Below, piece after piece: positions 41,169-49,636 of a stretch of DNA of 64,000 bases (within the stretch, counting starts at the first letter, position 1; each line of letters begins with the position of its first letter). The stretch comes from Sphaerisporangium viridialbum (lineage in GTDB: Bacteria > Actinomycetota > Actinomycetes > Streptosporangiales > Streptosporangiaceae). The DNA is taken from contig NZ_CP187232.1 of NCBI RefSeq assembly GCF_049674955.1, positions 7,068,001 through 7,132,000 on the forward strand. Direction: 5' to 3'. The notes under the pieces are model-generated. The model was not told the DNA's origin and made no database searches. It worked only from the letters and a program-made list of their open reading frames with translations. A program made the translations under genes and the position numbers.

Positions 41169-42728
41169 TCACACTACTGCCGGTTCCTTGCTTTCCGGTC
41201 GTGCCACCGGGGGCTGGCTGGCGTTCTTGCCGGGCAGCCACTTCGCCACCACGGCCGCGCCGACGAGCGCGACCACCGCGCCGGCCAGGGCGGTCAGGTG
41301 CATGCCGTCCATGAAGGCCTGCTTGGCGGGGGCGATCAGCGTGGCGCCCTTCGGCCCGAGCGCCTGGGCGGCGCCCATGGTGGCCGTGATCGACTCGCCC
41401 GCCGCGTGCCGGAGGTTCTCGGGAAGCACGGTGAGCGAGGCCGCCACGTTCTCACGATAGGTGGCGGACAACAGCGAGCCGAGGATCGCGACGCCGAGCG
41501 CACCGCCGACCTGGCGGACGGTGTTGGTCATGGCCGAGCCCACGCCGGCCTTCTCGCGGGGCAGCGAGGACATGACGGCCTCGGTCGCGGGCGGGTTGAT
41601 GTTGGCCATCGCGGCGCCCTGGACGAAGCCGATGATCTCGAAGACCCAGATCGAGGTGTCCACCTGGAGGAACGAGTAACTCGCCAGCGCGGCGGCCACG
41701 ACCACCAGGCTGGTGGTGGCGACGACCTTGGCGCCGAACCGCCGCACCATCTGGGCGCTCAGCGGCGAGAAGATGAGCTGCGCCGCCGCGAACGGCAGCA
41801 CGAGCGCGCCGGCCTGCAACGGGGAGTACCCCTTGACGATCTGCAGGTAGAACGCCAGGAAGAACATCACGCCCATCATCGCGAAGAACACGAGCCCGAC
41901 GCTGGCGACGGCCGTGGAGAACCTCGGGATGGCGAAGTAGCGCACGTCGAAGGCGGGGTGGGCCGTCCTGCGCTCGTGCCAGACGAAGGCCGCGAGCACC
42001 GCGACGCCGGCCAGGGTGGGCGCCCAGACCTCGGGGTCGATGACCGTGCCGAGCTCGCCGCCCTTGATGATCCCGTAGACGACGCCGACCAGGCCGATGA
42101 TGGAGAGGAGCACGCCCACGGGGTCGAGCTGGGCCTTGTCGGGGTTGCGCGACTCGGGCACCAGGAAGGCGATCAGCGCGAAGCTGATGATCACGACTGG
42201 CACGTTGACCAGGAAGACCGAGCCCCACCAGAAGTGCTCCAGCAGCACGCCGCCGGTGATCGGGCCGATGGCGATGGCGAGGCCGACGCCTCCCGCCCAG
42301 ATGCCGATCGCCTTGCCGCGCTCCTCCGGGGCGAAGACGTTGGAGATGATCGCCAGCGTGGCGGGCATGACGGCCGCGCCGCCGAGGCCCATGGCGGCCC
42401 GCGCGAAGATCAGCTGGGTCGGGTCCGTCGAGTAGGCGCTGGCCAGGGATGCCAGGCCGAACAGCACCATGCCGACCTGCAGCATGCGCTTGCGCCCGAA
42501 CCTGTCACCCAGCACCCCGAAGGTGAACAGCAGTCCGGCGAAGACGAGAGTGTAGGAGTTGATGGCCCATTCGAGCTGGCTCTGTGTGGCCCCGAGGCCG
42601 GCCACCGGGTCGGAGATGACCTTGAGCGCGACGTTGAGAATGGTGTTGTCGAGAACGATCGCCAGCAGGCTGAACACCATCACGCCGAGGATCTGCCATC
42701 GGCGTGGGTGACCTGTCGGTTGCTCCAC
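41169..42728 (-). CDS. MFS drug:H+ antiporter, DHA2 (EmrB/QacA) type
   Basis: A 519-residue permease with 14 predicted helices, starting at GTG 42728. The start region LLAIVLDNTILNVALKVI is helix 1 of the family, and motif A is GVLGDRFGRKRMLQVG. NINPPATEAVMSSLPREKAGVGSAMTNTVRQVGGALGVAILGSL is typical of antibiotic-efflux members. Transcribed with the TetR gene at 41161. The drug is unknown. Confidence 0.92.
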   Translation of the reverse strand: MEQPTGHPRRWQILGVMVFSLLAIVLDNTILNVALKVISDPVAGLGATQSQLEWAINSYTLVFAGLLFTFGVLGDRFGRKRMLQVGMVLFGLASLASAYSTDPTQLIFARAAMGLGGAAVMPATLAIISNVFAPEERGKAIGIWAGGVGLAIAIGPITGGVLLEHFWWGSVFLVNVPVVIISFALIAFLVPESRNPDKAQLDPVGVLLSIIGLVGVVYGIIKGGELGTVIDPEVWAPTLAGVAVLAAFVWHERRTAHPAFDVRYFAIPRFSTAVASVGLVFFAMMGVMFFLAFYLQIVKGYSPLQAGALVLPFAAAQLIFSPLSAQMVRRFGAKVVATTSLVVVAAALASYSFLQVDTSIWVFEIIGFVQGAAMANINPPATEAVMSSLPREKAGVGSAMTNTVRQVGGALGVAILGSLLSATYRENVAASLTVLPENLRHAAGESITATMGAAQALGPKGATLIAPAKQAFMDGMHLTALAGAVVALVGAAVVAKWLPGKNASQPPVARPESKEPAVV

Positions 42729-42754
42729 TATGCCCCCAAAGCACGGTTACAACG

Positions 42755-42837
42755 GATATTTCGATACGGTGGTGTTTCGCAACGCTACCGTAGCGCTTGG
42801 CAATTCGATACGCAACCGTACCGTTTCGATATTTATC
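42755..42837. promoter_or_regulatory. Promoter/operator region of the 42728 MFS-TetR operon
   Basis: This AT-richer stretch holds a 13-base palindrome CGCTACCGTAGCG (42783-42795). It is flanked by two similar blocks in inverted orientation: GATATTTCGATACGGT at 42755-42770 and, on the minus strand, GATAAATATCGAAACGGT at 42820-42837. Repeated ACGGT/ACCGT cores fit a TetR-type operator. The minus-strand operon start is at 42728. Confidence 0.5.
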
Positions 42838-43034
42838 AGGGGTGTACGAGGGGTTTCGCGGGGGTTACGGGTGGCGACCTCCCAGGGGCGGGGTGAGGCC
42901 CCGAAGTGACGCGAATCTCCGGTGCGAGGGGATGGGCAACGGGCATCCAGGGTGTTGCTATAACGGTCAGGCGTGCGATGATCTGACCGTCCGGGGACGC
43001 CACAAGGGCGCCTCGAGGCCTGGAGGGATCCACG

Positions 43035-43883
43035 ATGTCCTCTACGTCGATTTCCAGCTCGCCGACCGCACTCTACGGCGGCAAGGCTGGACGAAGAGTG
43101 ACCGTCCGCGACATCTCAGCCGCCAAGGAGCGCGGTGAGAGGTGGCCGATGGTCACCGCCTACGACGCGATGACGGCGAGAGTCTTCGACGAGGCCGGCA
43201 TTCCGGTCATGCTCGTCGGTGACTCGGCGGCGATGGTGGTGTACGGCTACGACTCCACCCTTCCCGTCTCCGTCGACGACCTCATCCCGCTGACGGCCGC
43301 GGTGGTACGCGGCTCGTCCCGGGCGCTGGTGGTCGCCGACCTGCCGTTCGGCTCCTATCAGTCGTCACCCCAGCAGGCGCTGGAGTCGTCGGCCAGATTC
43401 ATGAAGGAGGCGGGTGCCCACGCGGTCAAGCTGGAGGGCGGGCGCCGCGTCCTTCCGCAGATCGAGACGCTCGTCTCGGCCGGCATCCCGGTCATGGGCC
43501 ACCTCGGCCTGACCCCGCAGTCGGTCAACGCCTTCGGCGGCTACCGCGTGCAGGGTCGCGGCCAGTCCGGCGACGAGCTCATGGCCGACGCCAAGGCGCT
43601 GGAGCACGCGGGAGTCTTCGCCGTCGTGCTCGAATGCGTGCCCGCCGACCTCGCCGCGCGGGTCACCTCCGCGCTGTCGGTGCCCACCATCGGCATCGGC
43701 GCGGGCCCCTCGTGCGACGCGCAGGTGCTCGTCTGGCAGGACCTCATGGGCCTCACCCCGCATCCGGCGAAGTTCGTGAAGAAGTACTTCGACCTGGCGG
43801 GAGAGATGGACCACGCGGTCCGCGCCTTCGCCGACGAGGTCGTGTCCGGCGCCTTCCCCACCGCGGAGCACAGCTACCGCTGA
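43035..43883 (+). CDS. panB: 3-methyl-2-oxobutanoate hydroxymethyltransferase
   Basis: A 282-residue PanB, the first step of pantothenate (coenzyme A) synthesis: transfers hydroxymethyl from 5,10-methylene-tetrahydrofolate to 3-methyl-2-oxobutanoate. Residues VTAYDAMTARVFDEAG, LVGDSAAMVVYGYDSTLPVSVDD (Mg-binding Asp), DLPFGSYQSSPQQAL, AVKLEGG and the catalytic Glu in VVLECVP are all present. The TIM-barrel length is normal, with a short N-terminal extension. ATG 43035 is 3 bases after a GGAGGGATCCACG site. No panC/panD follows. Confidence 0.95.
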   Translation: MSSTSISSSPTALYGGKAGRRVTVRDISAAKERGERWPMVTAYDAMTARVFDEAGIPVMLVGDSAAMVVYGYDSTLPVSVDDLIPLTAAVVRGSSRALVVADLPFGSYQSSPQQALESSARFMKEAGAHAVKLEGGRRVLPQIETLVSAGIPVMGHLGLTPQSVNAFGGYRVQGRGQSGDELMADAKALEHAGVFAVVLECVPADLAARVTSALSVPTIGIGAGPSCDAQVLVWQDLMGLTPHPAKFVKKYFDLAGEMDHAVRAFADEVVSGAFPTAEHSYR

Positions 43884-43892
43884 CCTCCCCCA

Positions 43893-43922
43893 CTCCGGAG
43901 CCGGCCACCCCCGGCTCCGGAG
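43893..43922. terminator. Hairpin terminator after panB
   Basis: CTCCGGAGCCGG (43893-43904) and CCGGCTCCGGAG (43911-43922) are a perfect 12-base inverted repeat with a 6-base loop, between the stops of panB and of the convergent membrane protein gene. Confidence 0.85.
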
Positions 43923-43925
43923 CCG

Positions 43926-44174
43926 TCAGGCGCGGGGACGCGGCGCCACCGCCGCCCTCACCAGCAGGACCACCCCGAGCATCACGCCGAAGACGATGAG
44001 AGCGAACCCGATCAGCAGGTTCCAGTTCCCCAGGGCGACGAGAACCGGGGCCTCAGGCGCCACGTAGTAGCCGGCGATCCACAGGACACCGACGACCAAC
44101 GAGAGCACCATGGTCAAAACCTGCCACCGCGACCCGCCCTCGACCGGTTTCCGGCGAGCATCGAAATCGTTCAC
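43926..44174 (-). CDS. Small two-helix membrane protein
   Basis: An 82-residue protein starting at GTG 44174. A basic N-terminus precedes two hydrophobic helices: WQVLTMVLSLVVGVLWIAGYYV (about 19-40) and LLIGFALIVFGVMLGVVLLV (about 54-73), with a short Pro-containing loop between. No family assigned; size and topology resemble cell-division-regulator CrgA-like proteins, but the CrgA signature is not obvious. Confidence 0.7.
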   Translation of the reverse strand: MNDFDARRKPVEGGSRWQVLTMVLSLVVGVLWIAGYYVAPEAPVLVALGNWNLLIGFALIVFGVMLGVVLLVRAAVAPRPRA

Positions 44175-44345
44175 GTAATGACTCCTGTCGGGCGTCCGGT
44201 CTCATAGATCACGATCTTCTCGAAGATTACGCCGGTTTTCGTGCGCGTGCTCGGTCGCCGAGCGGTCCCACATTTCGTCAAGGGTATTCGCGCACACCAC
44301 GTTGGACAGGTCCCGGTCACGGAGGGTGCTTTCCGTCCCCCTTTC

Positions 44346-44762
44346 TCACCCACTCCGGCCGGCCGCCATCTCGAACCAGACGACCCGGCCCGTCTCGTCG
44401 TCTTTCCAGCCCCAGAAGGACGAGAGCTCCCGGACCAGCCAGAGGCCCCGGCCGCTCTCGCTGAGCGGGTCCACCTGCGCGGGGACCGGCGGGATCGCGC
44501 CGGACGAGCCCTCGTCGATGACCTCGACACGCAGGGCGTCACCGGTGTGCGACACCACCAGCCTGACCATTCCACAGGGGTCGCGCCCGGAGTCGGAGTG
44601 GCGTACCGAATTGGCCATCAGCTCACTGACCAGCAGCTCGACCTGGTCCGCCTCCGAATACCCCGCCGCGCACAGCAGCCCCCGCACACACGCCCGCGCC
44701 GCCGCGACCGCACTCGCTTTGCCTGGAAGTTCGACTCTGCCCAGGAGTTCCGCGGTCCTCAT
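44346..44762 (-). CDS. RsbW-like GHKL ATP-binding protein (copy 2)
   Basis: A 138-residue single HATPase_c_2 domain: ELLVSELMANSVRHSDSG, VEVIDEGSSGAIP, GRGLWLVRELSSFWGW. It is clearly paralogous to the protein at 14852 and carries the same flanks. ATG 44762 overlaps the stop of the upstream small-protein gene. Its role is likely as an anti-sigma or phosphatase-coupled kinase in the adjacent regulatory module. Confidence 0.88.
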   Translation of the reverse strand: MRTAELLGRVELPGKASAVAAARACVRGLLCAAGYSEADQVELLVSELMANSVRHSDSGRDPCGMVRLVVSHTGDALRVEVIDEGSSGAIPPVPAQVDPLSESGRGLWLVRELSSFWGWKDDETGRVVWFEMAAGRSG

Positions 44763-45091
44763 TGGGCCACCTCCCAGACCCGGTCCGCCGCGTCCCCCGC
44801 CAGCGCCCGTACGCGCTGACCATCGCCCCGCCCCCACGTGTAGAACCACGCGCCTTTGCGCGCCAGGGCCATGACCCGGAGCGGACCGGACTCCCGGGGA
44901 ACCAGCAGGATCGGGTCCTTCCCCGTCGGCAGCTCGACCGCCGCGCCGAGACCGCGCCTGTGCAGGTCCCATGCCAGCCGAACGAGGTGAATGAACTGCT
45001 CCTCCTTCACCTTCCGGGGAATTCGCCGGCCGCTTACCGATGGAACGCCATTCCTGTGAAGGAGTGGACGTCCGGGGTCATGGTCTGTCAT
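44759..45091 (-). CDS. Small protein partner of GHKL ATPase (copy 2)
   Basis: A 110-residue paralogue of the 14589 protein (EEQFIHLVRLAWDLHRRGLG, ILLVPRESG, RVMALARKGAWFYTWGRG, DAADRVWEVAQ) with a longer N-terminus. ATG 45091 is chosen because GGAG lies 6 bases upstream; ATG 45103 is the alternative. It overlaps the ATPase gene by 4 bases and faces the XRE gene at 45302. Confidence 0.8.
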   Translation of the reverse strand: MTDHDPGRPLLHRNGVPSVSGRRIPRKVKEEQFIHLVRLAWDLHRRGLGAAVELPTGKDPILLVPRESGPLRVMALARKGAWFYTWGRGDGQRVRALAGDAADRVWEVAQ

Positions 45092-45301
45092 CTGGAGCTC
45101 CATCTAGTGAGGAGTATGTCGGGTCGGTCTCGGCCTTCCCTGGCGGCTTTATTTGACGTAGCCCTAGAATGCCGGTGGCAGCATTATTCCGGCGCCTGAT
45201 GGGGTCGACAGCCATCGACCAATAACCCCAATGGTGTAGAGATTTGTCATTAACCTGTCGATGAATGTCGGCATCCAGCGAACAGCCATATGGAGGCGAG
45301 C

Positions 45302-46138
45302 ATGGTCGACGATGGTGGCGCGCGCCTGTCGCCGGTCGAGCGTTTCGGCCGCGAACTCGCTCGCTGCCGCAGGGAGAAGGGATGGTCACAGGCGCGGCTG
45401 GCCGAGCGCCTGGGGTGCTCGCCCTCGCTCATCGGGCATATCGAAACGGGCAGCCGCAACCCGCAGCTCGACTTCGCGGAGGGCTGCGATCGCGCCTTCG
45501 ACCTGTCCGAGAGTCACCGGTTCGTTCGGCTGTGCCGTCGGATCAGCGACTCCCCGTCCGGACCGCAGTGGTTCCTCCGCTGGCAGGAAGAGATCGAGCC
45601 CAACGCGACGGCCCTGCGAACCTGGGATCCCCTTCTGGTGCCGGGCCTGCTCCAGACCGAGGCCTACGCGCGGGCCGTCTTCCGAGGCCACCTCGCCACA
45701 CCCGAGCACAAGGTGGAGGAACAGGTCAGGGCCCGCATGCAGCGCAGCCTGATCCTGGAGGGAGGCGACCCACCGGCCCTGTGGGTGCTGCTGGACGAGC
45801 TGGTGCTCAGCCGTCCAATCGGCGGCCCGGAGGTCATGCGCGAGCAACTCGACCACCTTGTGACCGTGGCGAGCCATCACAACGTGACGGTGCAACTGGT
45901 CCCCTTCGACAGCCCTTGCACCGACGGCCTGCTGTCGGGGTTCACCATCGCCGAACTGCCAGATGGCCCCACAACGGTGGTCGTGGACTCCGCAGGCAAA
46001 GGCGAAGTCTCAGCAGATCACGAGCTGGTCTCGCTGATCTTGGGTCGCTATGACAGACTACGGACAGAGGCGTACCGCCCAGGCGAGTCGCTCGAAAAGA
46101 TTAAGGGAGCCATACACCAATGGACTCAACAGACCTGA
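45302..46138 (+). CDS. XRE-family HTH regulator with DUF5753 domain (module 2)
   Basis: A 278-residue regulator of WhiJ/AbaA-like type. HTH: residues 14-70 (GRELARCRREKGWSQARLAERLGCSPSLIGHIETG); DUF5753: RTWDPLLVPGLLQTEAYARAVF, VTVQLVPFD, FTIAELPDG. ATG 45302 is favoured by GGAGGCGAGC just before it. It is followed by, and overlaps, a DUF397 gene, and is divergent from the small-protein/ATPase pair. Confidence 0.92.
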   Translation: MVDDGGARLSPVERFGRELARCRREKGWSQARLAERLGCSPSLIGHIETGSRNPQLDFAEGCDRAFDLSESHRFVRLCRRISDSPSGPQWFLRWQEEIEPNATALRTWDPLLVPGLLQTEAYARAVFRGHLATPEHKVEEQVRARMQRSLILEGGDPPALWVLLDELVLSRPIGGPEVMREQLDHLVTVASHHNVTVQLVPFDSPCTDGLLSGFTIAELPDGPTTVVVDSAGKGEVSADHELVSLILGRYDRLRTEAYRPGESLEKIKGAIHQWTQQT

Positions 46139-46341
46139 CCGCTGTGGACCTTTTGACGGCCGAGTGGAAGAAAAGCTCTCGTAGCGGAAACAACGGCGGG
46201 CAGTGTGTCGAGGTCGCCGGTAATCTTCCTGGAATTGTCGCCGTCCGTGACAGCAAGAACCCGGCCGGCCCGGCGCTCGTCTTCACTCCCGGAGAATGGA
46301 CCGCCTTCCTCAGCGGCGTAAAGGCCGGACGACTCGGCTAA
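46120..46341 (+). CDS. DUF397 domain protein (module 2)
   Basis: A 73-residue DUF397 protein: WKKSSRSGNNGGQCVEVAGNL, VAVRDSKNPAGPALVF, WTAFLSGVK. It begins inside the 3' end of the XRE gene (19-base overlap) and is slightly longer at the N-terminus than its paralogues at 13366 and 59639. Confidence 0.92.
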   Translation: MDSTDLTAVDLLTAEWKKSSRSGNNGGQCVEVAGNLPGIVAVRDSKNPAGPALVFTPGEWTAFLSGVKAGRLG

Positions 46342-46374
46342 GCAGCGTCTTCGCTCCCAGAAGCCCTGTTCCAG

Positions 46375-46419
46375 CCACCCTGCCGGGGGTGCGGCGAGTT
46401 CGCCCCCCGGGCAGGGTGG
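46375..46419. terminator. Strong hairpin after DUF397 (module 2)
   Basis: CCACCCTGCC (46375-46384) pairs with GGCAGGGTGG (46410-46419), with an inner GGGGG/CCCCC continuation. It ends the rightward XRE-DUF397 transcript and lies before the convergent PLP-enzyme gene. Confidence 0.8.
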
Positions 46420-46492
46420 GGTGCTGGTCACCGACCGGAGGACACGGCCTGGGTGAGGTGCTGGTCGCCAGCCGGAGGACACGGCCTGGGTG
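46420..46492 (+). repeat. Two imperfect 36-base direct repeats
   Basis: 46420-46455 and 46457-46492 start GGTGCTGGTC and differ at three positions (period 37). They are non-coding and follow the terminator. The unit resembles no element elsewhere in the window. Confidence 0.8.
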
Positions 46493-46533
46493 GGGAGCAC
46501 CGGCTCACCACCCACCCGGGTGCCGGGTGGGTG
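46488..46533. repeat. GC-rich dispersed element copy C with terminator hairpin
   Basis: 46488-46517 resembles the elements at 15395 and 20338 (GGGTGGGG..CACCGG..ACCCACCC, with small insertions). CACCCACCCGG (46509-46519) and CCGGGTGGGTG (46523-46533) form an 11-base stem with a 3-base loop, well placed to end the leftward gene at 46552. Confidence 0.6.
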
Positions 46534-46551
46534 CGACCGGCCGGGGACTTT

Positions 46552-47475
46552 CTACGCGAGGGTGGCCGGGTCGGTGTTGGCTCCGCAGACGAGGACGGCG
46601 ACCCGCTCACCCGGCTCCGGCACGTACACGCCCGACCGGAGGGCGGCCAGGGCGGCGGCTCCCGCGTGCTCGGCCGCGATCCGGTAGTCGCGCCACAGCT
46701 CCTCGCGGGCCCGTACGATCGCGTCGTCGCCTACCAGCACCGCGCGCACGCCCGCGGCCCGCACGATGTCAAGGCCGATGCGCCCCACCTTGCTGGCTCC
46801 CAGCGCGTCGGCGGCGACCCCGCTCACCTCCACCTGGACCGGGCCGCCGCCCCGCGCGAGGGCCTCGTGCAGCGTCGGGATGCGCTCGGGCTCCACGGCG
46901 ACGACCTTGGCCGCGCCGGCCACCGCCGCCACGACGCCCCCGACCAGCCCGCCGCCGCCCACCGCGACCAGGACGGTGTCGACGCCGCCGGCCTCGCGGG
47001 CCTGTTCGAGGATCTCCAGGCCCACCGTGCCCTGCCCCGCCACCACCTCGGCCTGGTCGTAGGCGTGGATCTCCAGGGCGCCGGTCTCCGCCGCCCGCTT
47101 GGCCGACGCCTCGTACGCCTCAGCGAAGATGGCGCCGGTCTGGGTGACGTGGGCGCCGAGGGCCCGCAGGCCGGCGACCTTGACCGGGGCGCAGATCTCC
47201 GGCACGAAGATCTCCGCCCGGATGCCGAGCACGCGCGCCGCGTACGCGACCGCCACCCCGTGGTTGCCCCCGCTCGCCGCGATGACCCCGGCGGCGGGCA
47301 CCGCCTCGGCGGACAGGATGCGGTTGAAGGCTCCCCTGACCTTGAACGAACCGGCGTGCTGGAGCCCTTCCAGCTTGAGCAGGAGGCCGGGCTCACCCTC
47401 CATCAGCGGCGTGCGGCGGACGCGGCCGGCGATCCTGGCGGCGGCCCGCTCGACGTCCTCGCGTGTCACGGTCAT
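46552..47475 (-). CDS. Threonine/serine dehydratase-like PLP enzyme
   Basis: A 307-residue fold-type II PLP enzyme: the PLP lysine is in HAGSFKVRGAFN, the phosphate loop is ASGGNHG and the Gly-rich loop VGGGGLVGG. It lacks the C-terminal ACT regulatory domain of IlvA, so it is of the biodegradative/catabolic or serine-racemase-like class: converts Thr to 2-oxobutanoate or Ser to pyruvate. ATG 47475; it is 10 bases beyond the neighbouring trans-sulfuration gene in the same direction, so the two form an operon. Confidence 0.85.
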   Translation of the reverse strand: MTVTREDVERAAARIAGRVRRTPLMEGEPGLLLKLEGLQHAGSFKVRGAFNRILSAEAVPAAGVIAASGGNHGVAVAYAARVLGIRAEIFVPEICAPVKVAGLRALGAHVTQTGAIFAEAYEASAKRAAETGALEIHAYDQAEVVAGQGTVGLEILEQAREAGGVDTVLVAVGGGGLVGGVVAAVAGAAKVVAVEPERIPTLHEALARGGGPVQVEVSGVAADALGASKVGRIGLDIVRAAGVRAVLVGDDAIVRAREELWRDYRIAAEHAGAAALAALRSGVYVPEPGERVAVLVCGANTDPATLA

Positions 47476-47485
47476 CAGATCGCTC

Positions 47486-48673
47486 CTACTGGCCGATGGC
47501 CTGGACGAAGTCGGCCCACAGGTCCTCGGGGTGCTCGATGCCCACCGAGACCCGCACGGTGCCCTCGCCGATGCCGGAACGTCCGAGCTCCTCGGCGGTC
47601 AGCGTGCGGTGGGAGGTCGTGGCCGGGTGCAGGATCAGCGTCTCGACGCCGCCGAGCGAGGGGGCGAGGAGCGCCAGCCGTACCGAGCTCATGAACCTCT
47701 CGCCCGCCGCGCGTCCGCCGTTGAGGTCGAACGAGAAGACCCCGCCGAAGTCGGGCAGGAGCTTGGCGGCCAGCTCGTAGGAGGGGTGCCCGGGCAGTCC
47801 TGGCCAGTGGACGGCCGCGACGGCGGGGTGCTCGGCAAGGCGGGTGGCGAGCAGGCGGGTGTTGTCGCAGTGCCGCGCCATGCGCAGCGAGAGCGTCTGC
47901 ATGCCGCGCAGCGTCAGCCAGGCGGCGAACGGGTCGGGGGTGGCGCCGAGCTTCGTGGAAAACGACCAGACCTTGCGGTAGAGGGCGTCGTCGGCGAAGA
48001 CCACGATGCCGCCGATCACGTCGCTGTGGCCGCTGAGGTACTTCGTCGTGGAGTGGACCACGATGTCGGCGCCGTGCTCCAGCGGGCGGCACAGGACCGG
48101 CGAGGCGAAGGTGTTGTCCACCACGGAGACCAGGCCCGCCTCGCGCGCGGCGGCGCACATGCCGGGAAGGTCGGCCACCTGGGTCATCGGGTTGGCGATG
48201 GTCTCCAGGTAGAGCAGCTTGGTCTCCGGCCGTACGGCCGCGCGCACCGCCGAGGGGTCGTCCTCTGGGACGTACGTCACCGAGATCCCGAACCTGTCGG
48301 CCAGGTCGGCGATCGTCGCGGCGGTCCCGCCGTACAGCGCGGACTGGGCGATCAGGTGATCGCCCGGCTTGAGCAGCCCGAGCAGCACGCAGTTGATCGC
48401 CCCCATGCCCGAGCCCGCCGCGACGGCGGCCACGCCGCCTTCGAGGTCGGCGACCGCCTCCTCCAGGGCCCGGACGGTGGGGTTGCTGAGGCGCCCGTAG
48501 ACGAAGGCGCCGTCGGGGCGTCCCATGCCGTCGGCGAAGACGGCCGGGTCGTCGAAGACGAATCCGGAGGTCTGGTACAGAGGGGTCGCGATCGGCGTGC
48601 TGCCGTTCAGGGGCGCCTTCGGCAGGTGGACGGCCCGCGTGTCCGGGTGCAGGGAAGTCATGTCGTCAAGCAT
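47486..48673 (-). CDS. Trans-sulfuration PLP enzyme (cystathionine synthase/lyase family)
   Basis: A 395-residue fold-type I enzyme. SYGR-like YGRLSNPT, AAGSGMGAINCVL, and STTKYLSGHSDVIGG with the PLP Lys are in place; C-terminal GGVETLILHP and VGIEHPEDLWADF are family hallmarks. It may be cystathionine gamma-lyase, gamma-synthase or methionine gamma-lyase; these cannot be separated by eye. The start is uncertain (ATG at 48679, 48673 or 48661, none with a strong ribosome site). Followed by the threonine dehydratase-like gene, consistent with sulfur amino-acid catabolism (2-oxobutanoate metabolism). Confidence 0.88.
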   Translation of the reverse strand: MLDDMTSLHPDTRAVHLPKAPLNGSTPIATPLYQTSGFVFDDPAVFADGMGRPDGAFVYGRLSNPTVRALEEAVADLEGGVAAVAAGSGMGAINCVLLGLLKPGDHLIAQSALYGGTAATIADLADRFGISVTYVPEDDPSAVRAAVRPETKLLYLETIANPMTQVADLPGMCAAAREAGLVSVVDNTFASPVLCRPLEHGADIVVHSTTKYLSGHSDVIGGIVVFADDALYRKVWSFSTKLGATPDPFAAWLTLRGMQTLSLRMARHCDNTRLLATRLAEHPAVAAVHWPGLPGHPSYELAAKLLPDFGGVFSFDLNGGRAAGERFMSSVRLALLAPSLGGVETLILHPATTSHRTLTAEELGRSGIGEGTVRVSVGIEHPEDLWADFVQAIGQ

Positions 48674-48826
48674 GGCCATAAGAAGGGCCGTTTGTCAGAT
48701 CTGTCCGATCTGCGGACTCCCCCGGGCGCGCGAGCCGGCGCCCGGAGGAGCGCCCGGTGTGGCTTCGCGATACTTCCGGCGAAGGTCGCCAAAGCGGACG
48801 TCCGTACCGTGACACCCGGGTGAACG

Positions 48827-48863
48827 CCGCCGGAAGGACTCGATCACGAGGGCCCTCCGGCGG
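48827..48863. terminator. Hairpin after the F420-reductase-like gene
   Basis: CCGCCGGA (48827-48834) pairs with TCCGGCGG (48856-48863) across a 21-base loop, 12 bases beyond the stop at 48875 of the leftward gene. Confidence 0.5.
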
Positions 48864-48874
48864 AGCGTGGTGGG

Positions 48875-49546
48875 TCAGACGTCGGTGATACGCAGCCCGG
48901 CGTGGGCCTTGTAGCGGCGGTTGATGGAGATCAGGTTGGCGGTGAAGGCCTCGATCTGGTGGGCGTTGCGGAGCCGCCCGCCGTACACACCGCGCACGCC
49001 GGGGATGCGCGACGCCAGCGCCTGCACAGTGTCGGTGGCCTCGCGGTCGTCGCCGAGCACGAGCACGTCGAGGTCGACCTCGGCGACCTCGGGGTCGAGG
49101 AGCAGGACGGCGGAGACGTGGTGGAAGGCGGCGACGACGCGGCTGCCGGGAAGGACGGCCGCCGCCTGCTGCGCCGCGCTGCCCTCCTCGACGTCCAGCG
49201 CGAAGGCGCCCTGCTTGTCGAAGCCGAGCGGGTTCACGCAGTCGACGACGATCTTGCCGTCCAGCTCGGAGCGCAGCGACTCAAGAAGGGACTTGTGCCC
49301 GTCCCACGGTACCGCGACGATCACTATGTCGGCCTCCGAGGCCGCGCCGGAGTTCTCGGCGCCGCGCACGGGCAGGCCGGGCCCGAGGCTGTCGGCCGCC
49401 TCCTGGGCGCGCGTGGCACTGCGCGACCCGATCACGACGGAGTGCCCGGCCAGCGCGAACCTGCGGGCCAGCCCCTTGCCCTGATCGCCTGTGCCGCCGA
49501 GGATGCCGATCGTCAGGCCGCTGACATCCCGGAGCTCATCGCCCAT
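48875..49546 (-). CDS. npdG: NADPH-dependent F420 reductase (F420H2:NADP+ oxidoreductase family)
   Basis: A 223-residue Rossmann enzyme. TIGILGGTGDQGKGLARRFALAGHSVVIGSR is the family's NADP-binding start, later VVAVPWDGH-like and DCVNPLGFD (F420 side) and GVRGVYGGRLRNAHQIEAF. It shuttles hydride between F420 and NADP, supplying F420H2 for F420-dependent enzymes, which are many in actinomycetes. ATG 49546 is close to the family's start; ATG 49564 (longer by 6 residues) is possible. No F420-synthesis genes are in the window. Confidence 0.88.
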   Translation of the reverse strand: MGDELRDVSGLTIGILGGTGDQGKGLARRFALAGHSVVIGSRSATRAQEAADSLGPGLPVRGAENSGAASEADIVIVAVPWDGHKSLLESLRSELDGKIVVDCVNPLGFDKQGAFALDVEEGSAAQQAAAVLPGSRVVAAFHHVSAVLLLDPEVAEVDLDVLVLGDDREATDTVQALASRIPGVRGVYGGRLRNAHQIEAFTANLISINRRYKAHAGLRITDV

Positions 49547-49636
49547 GATCTCGCTCGCCTCCATGCTCGCCCCATGATCTCTCCAGATCATGCCAGGTGT
49601 TTCTTACCGGGACGGCGGCGGGGGCTGTGATGCACC

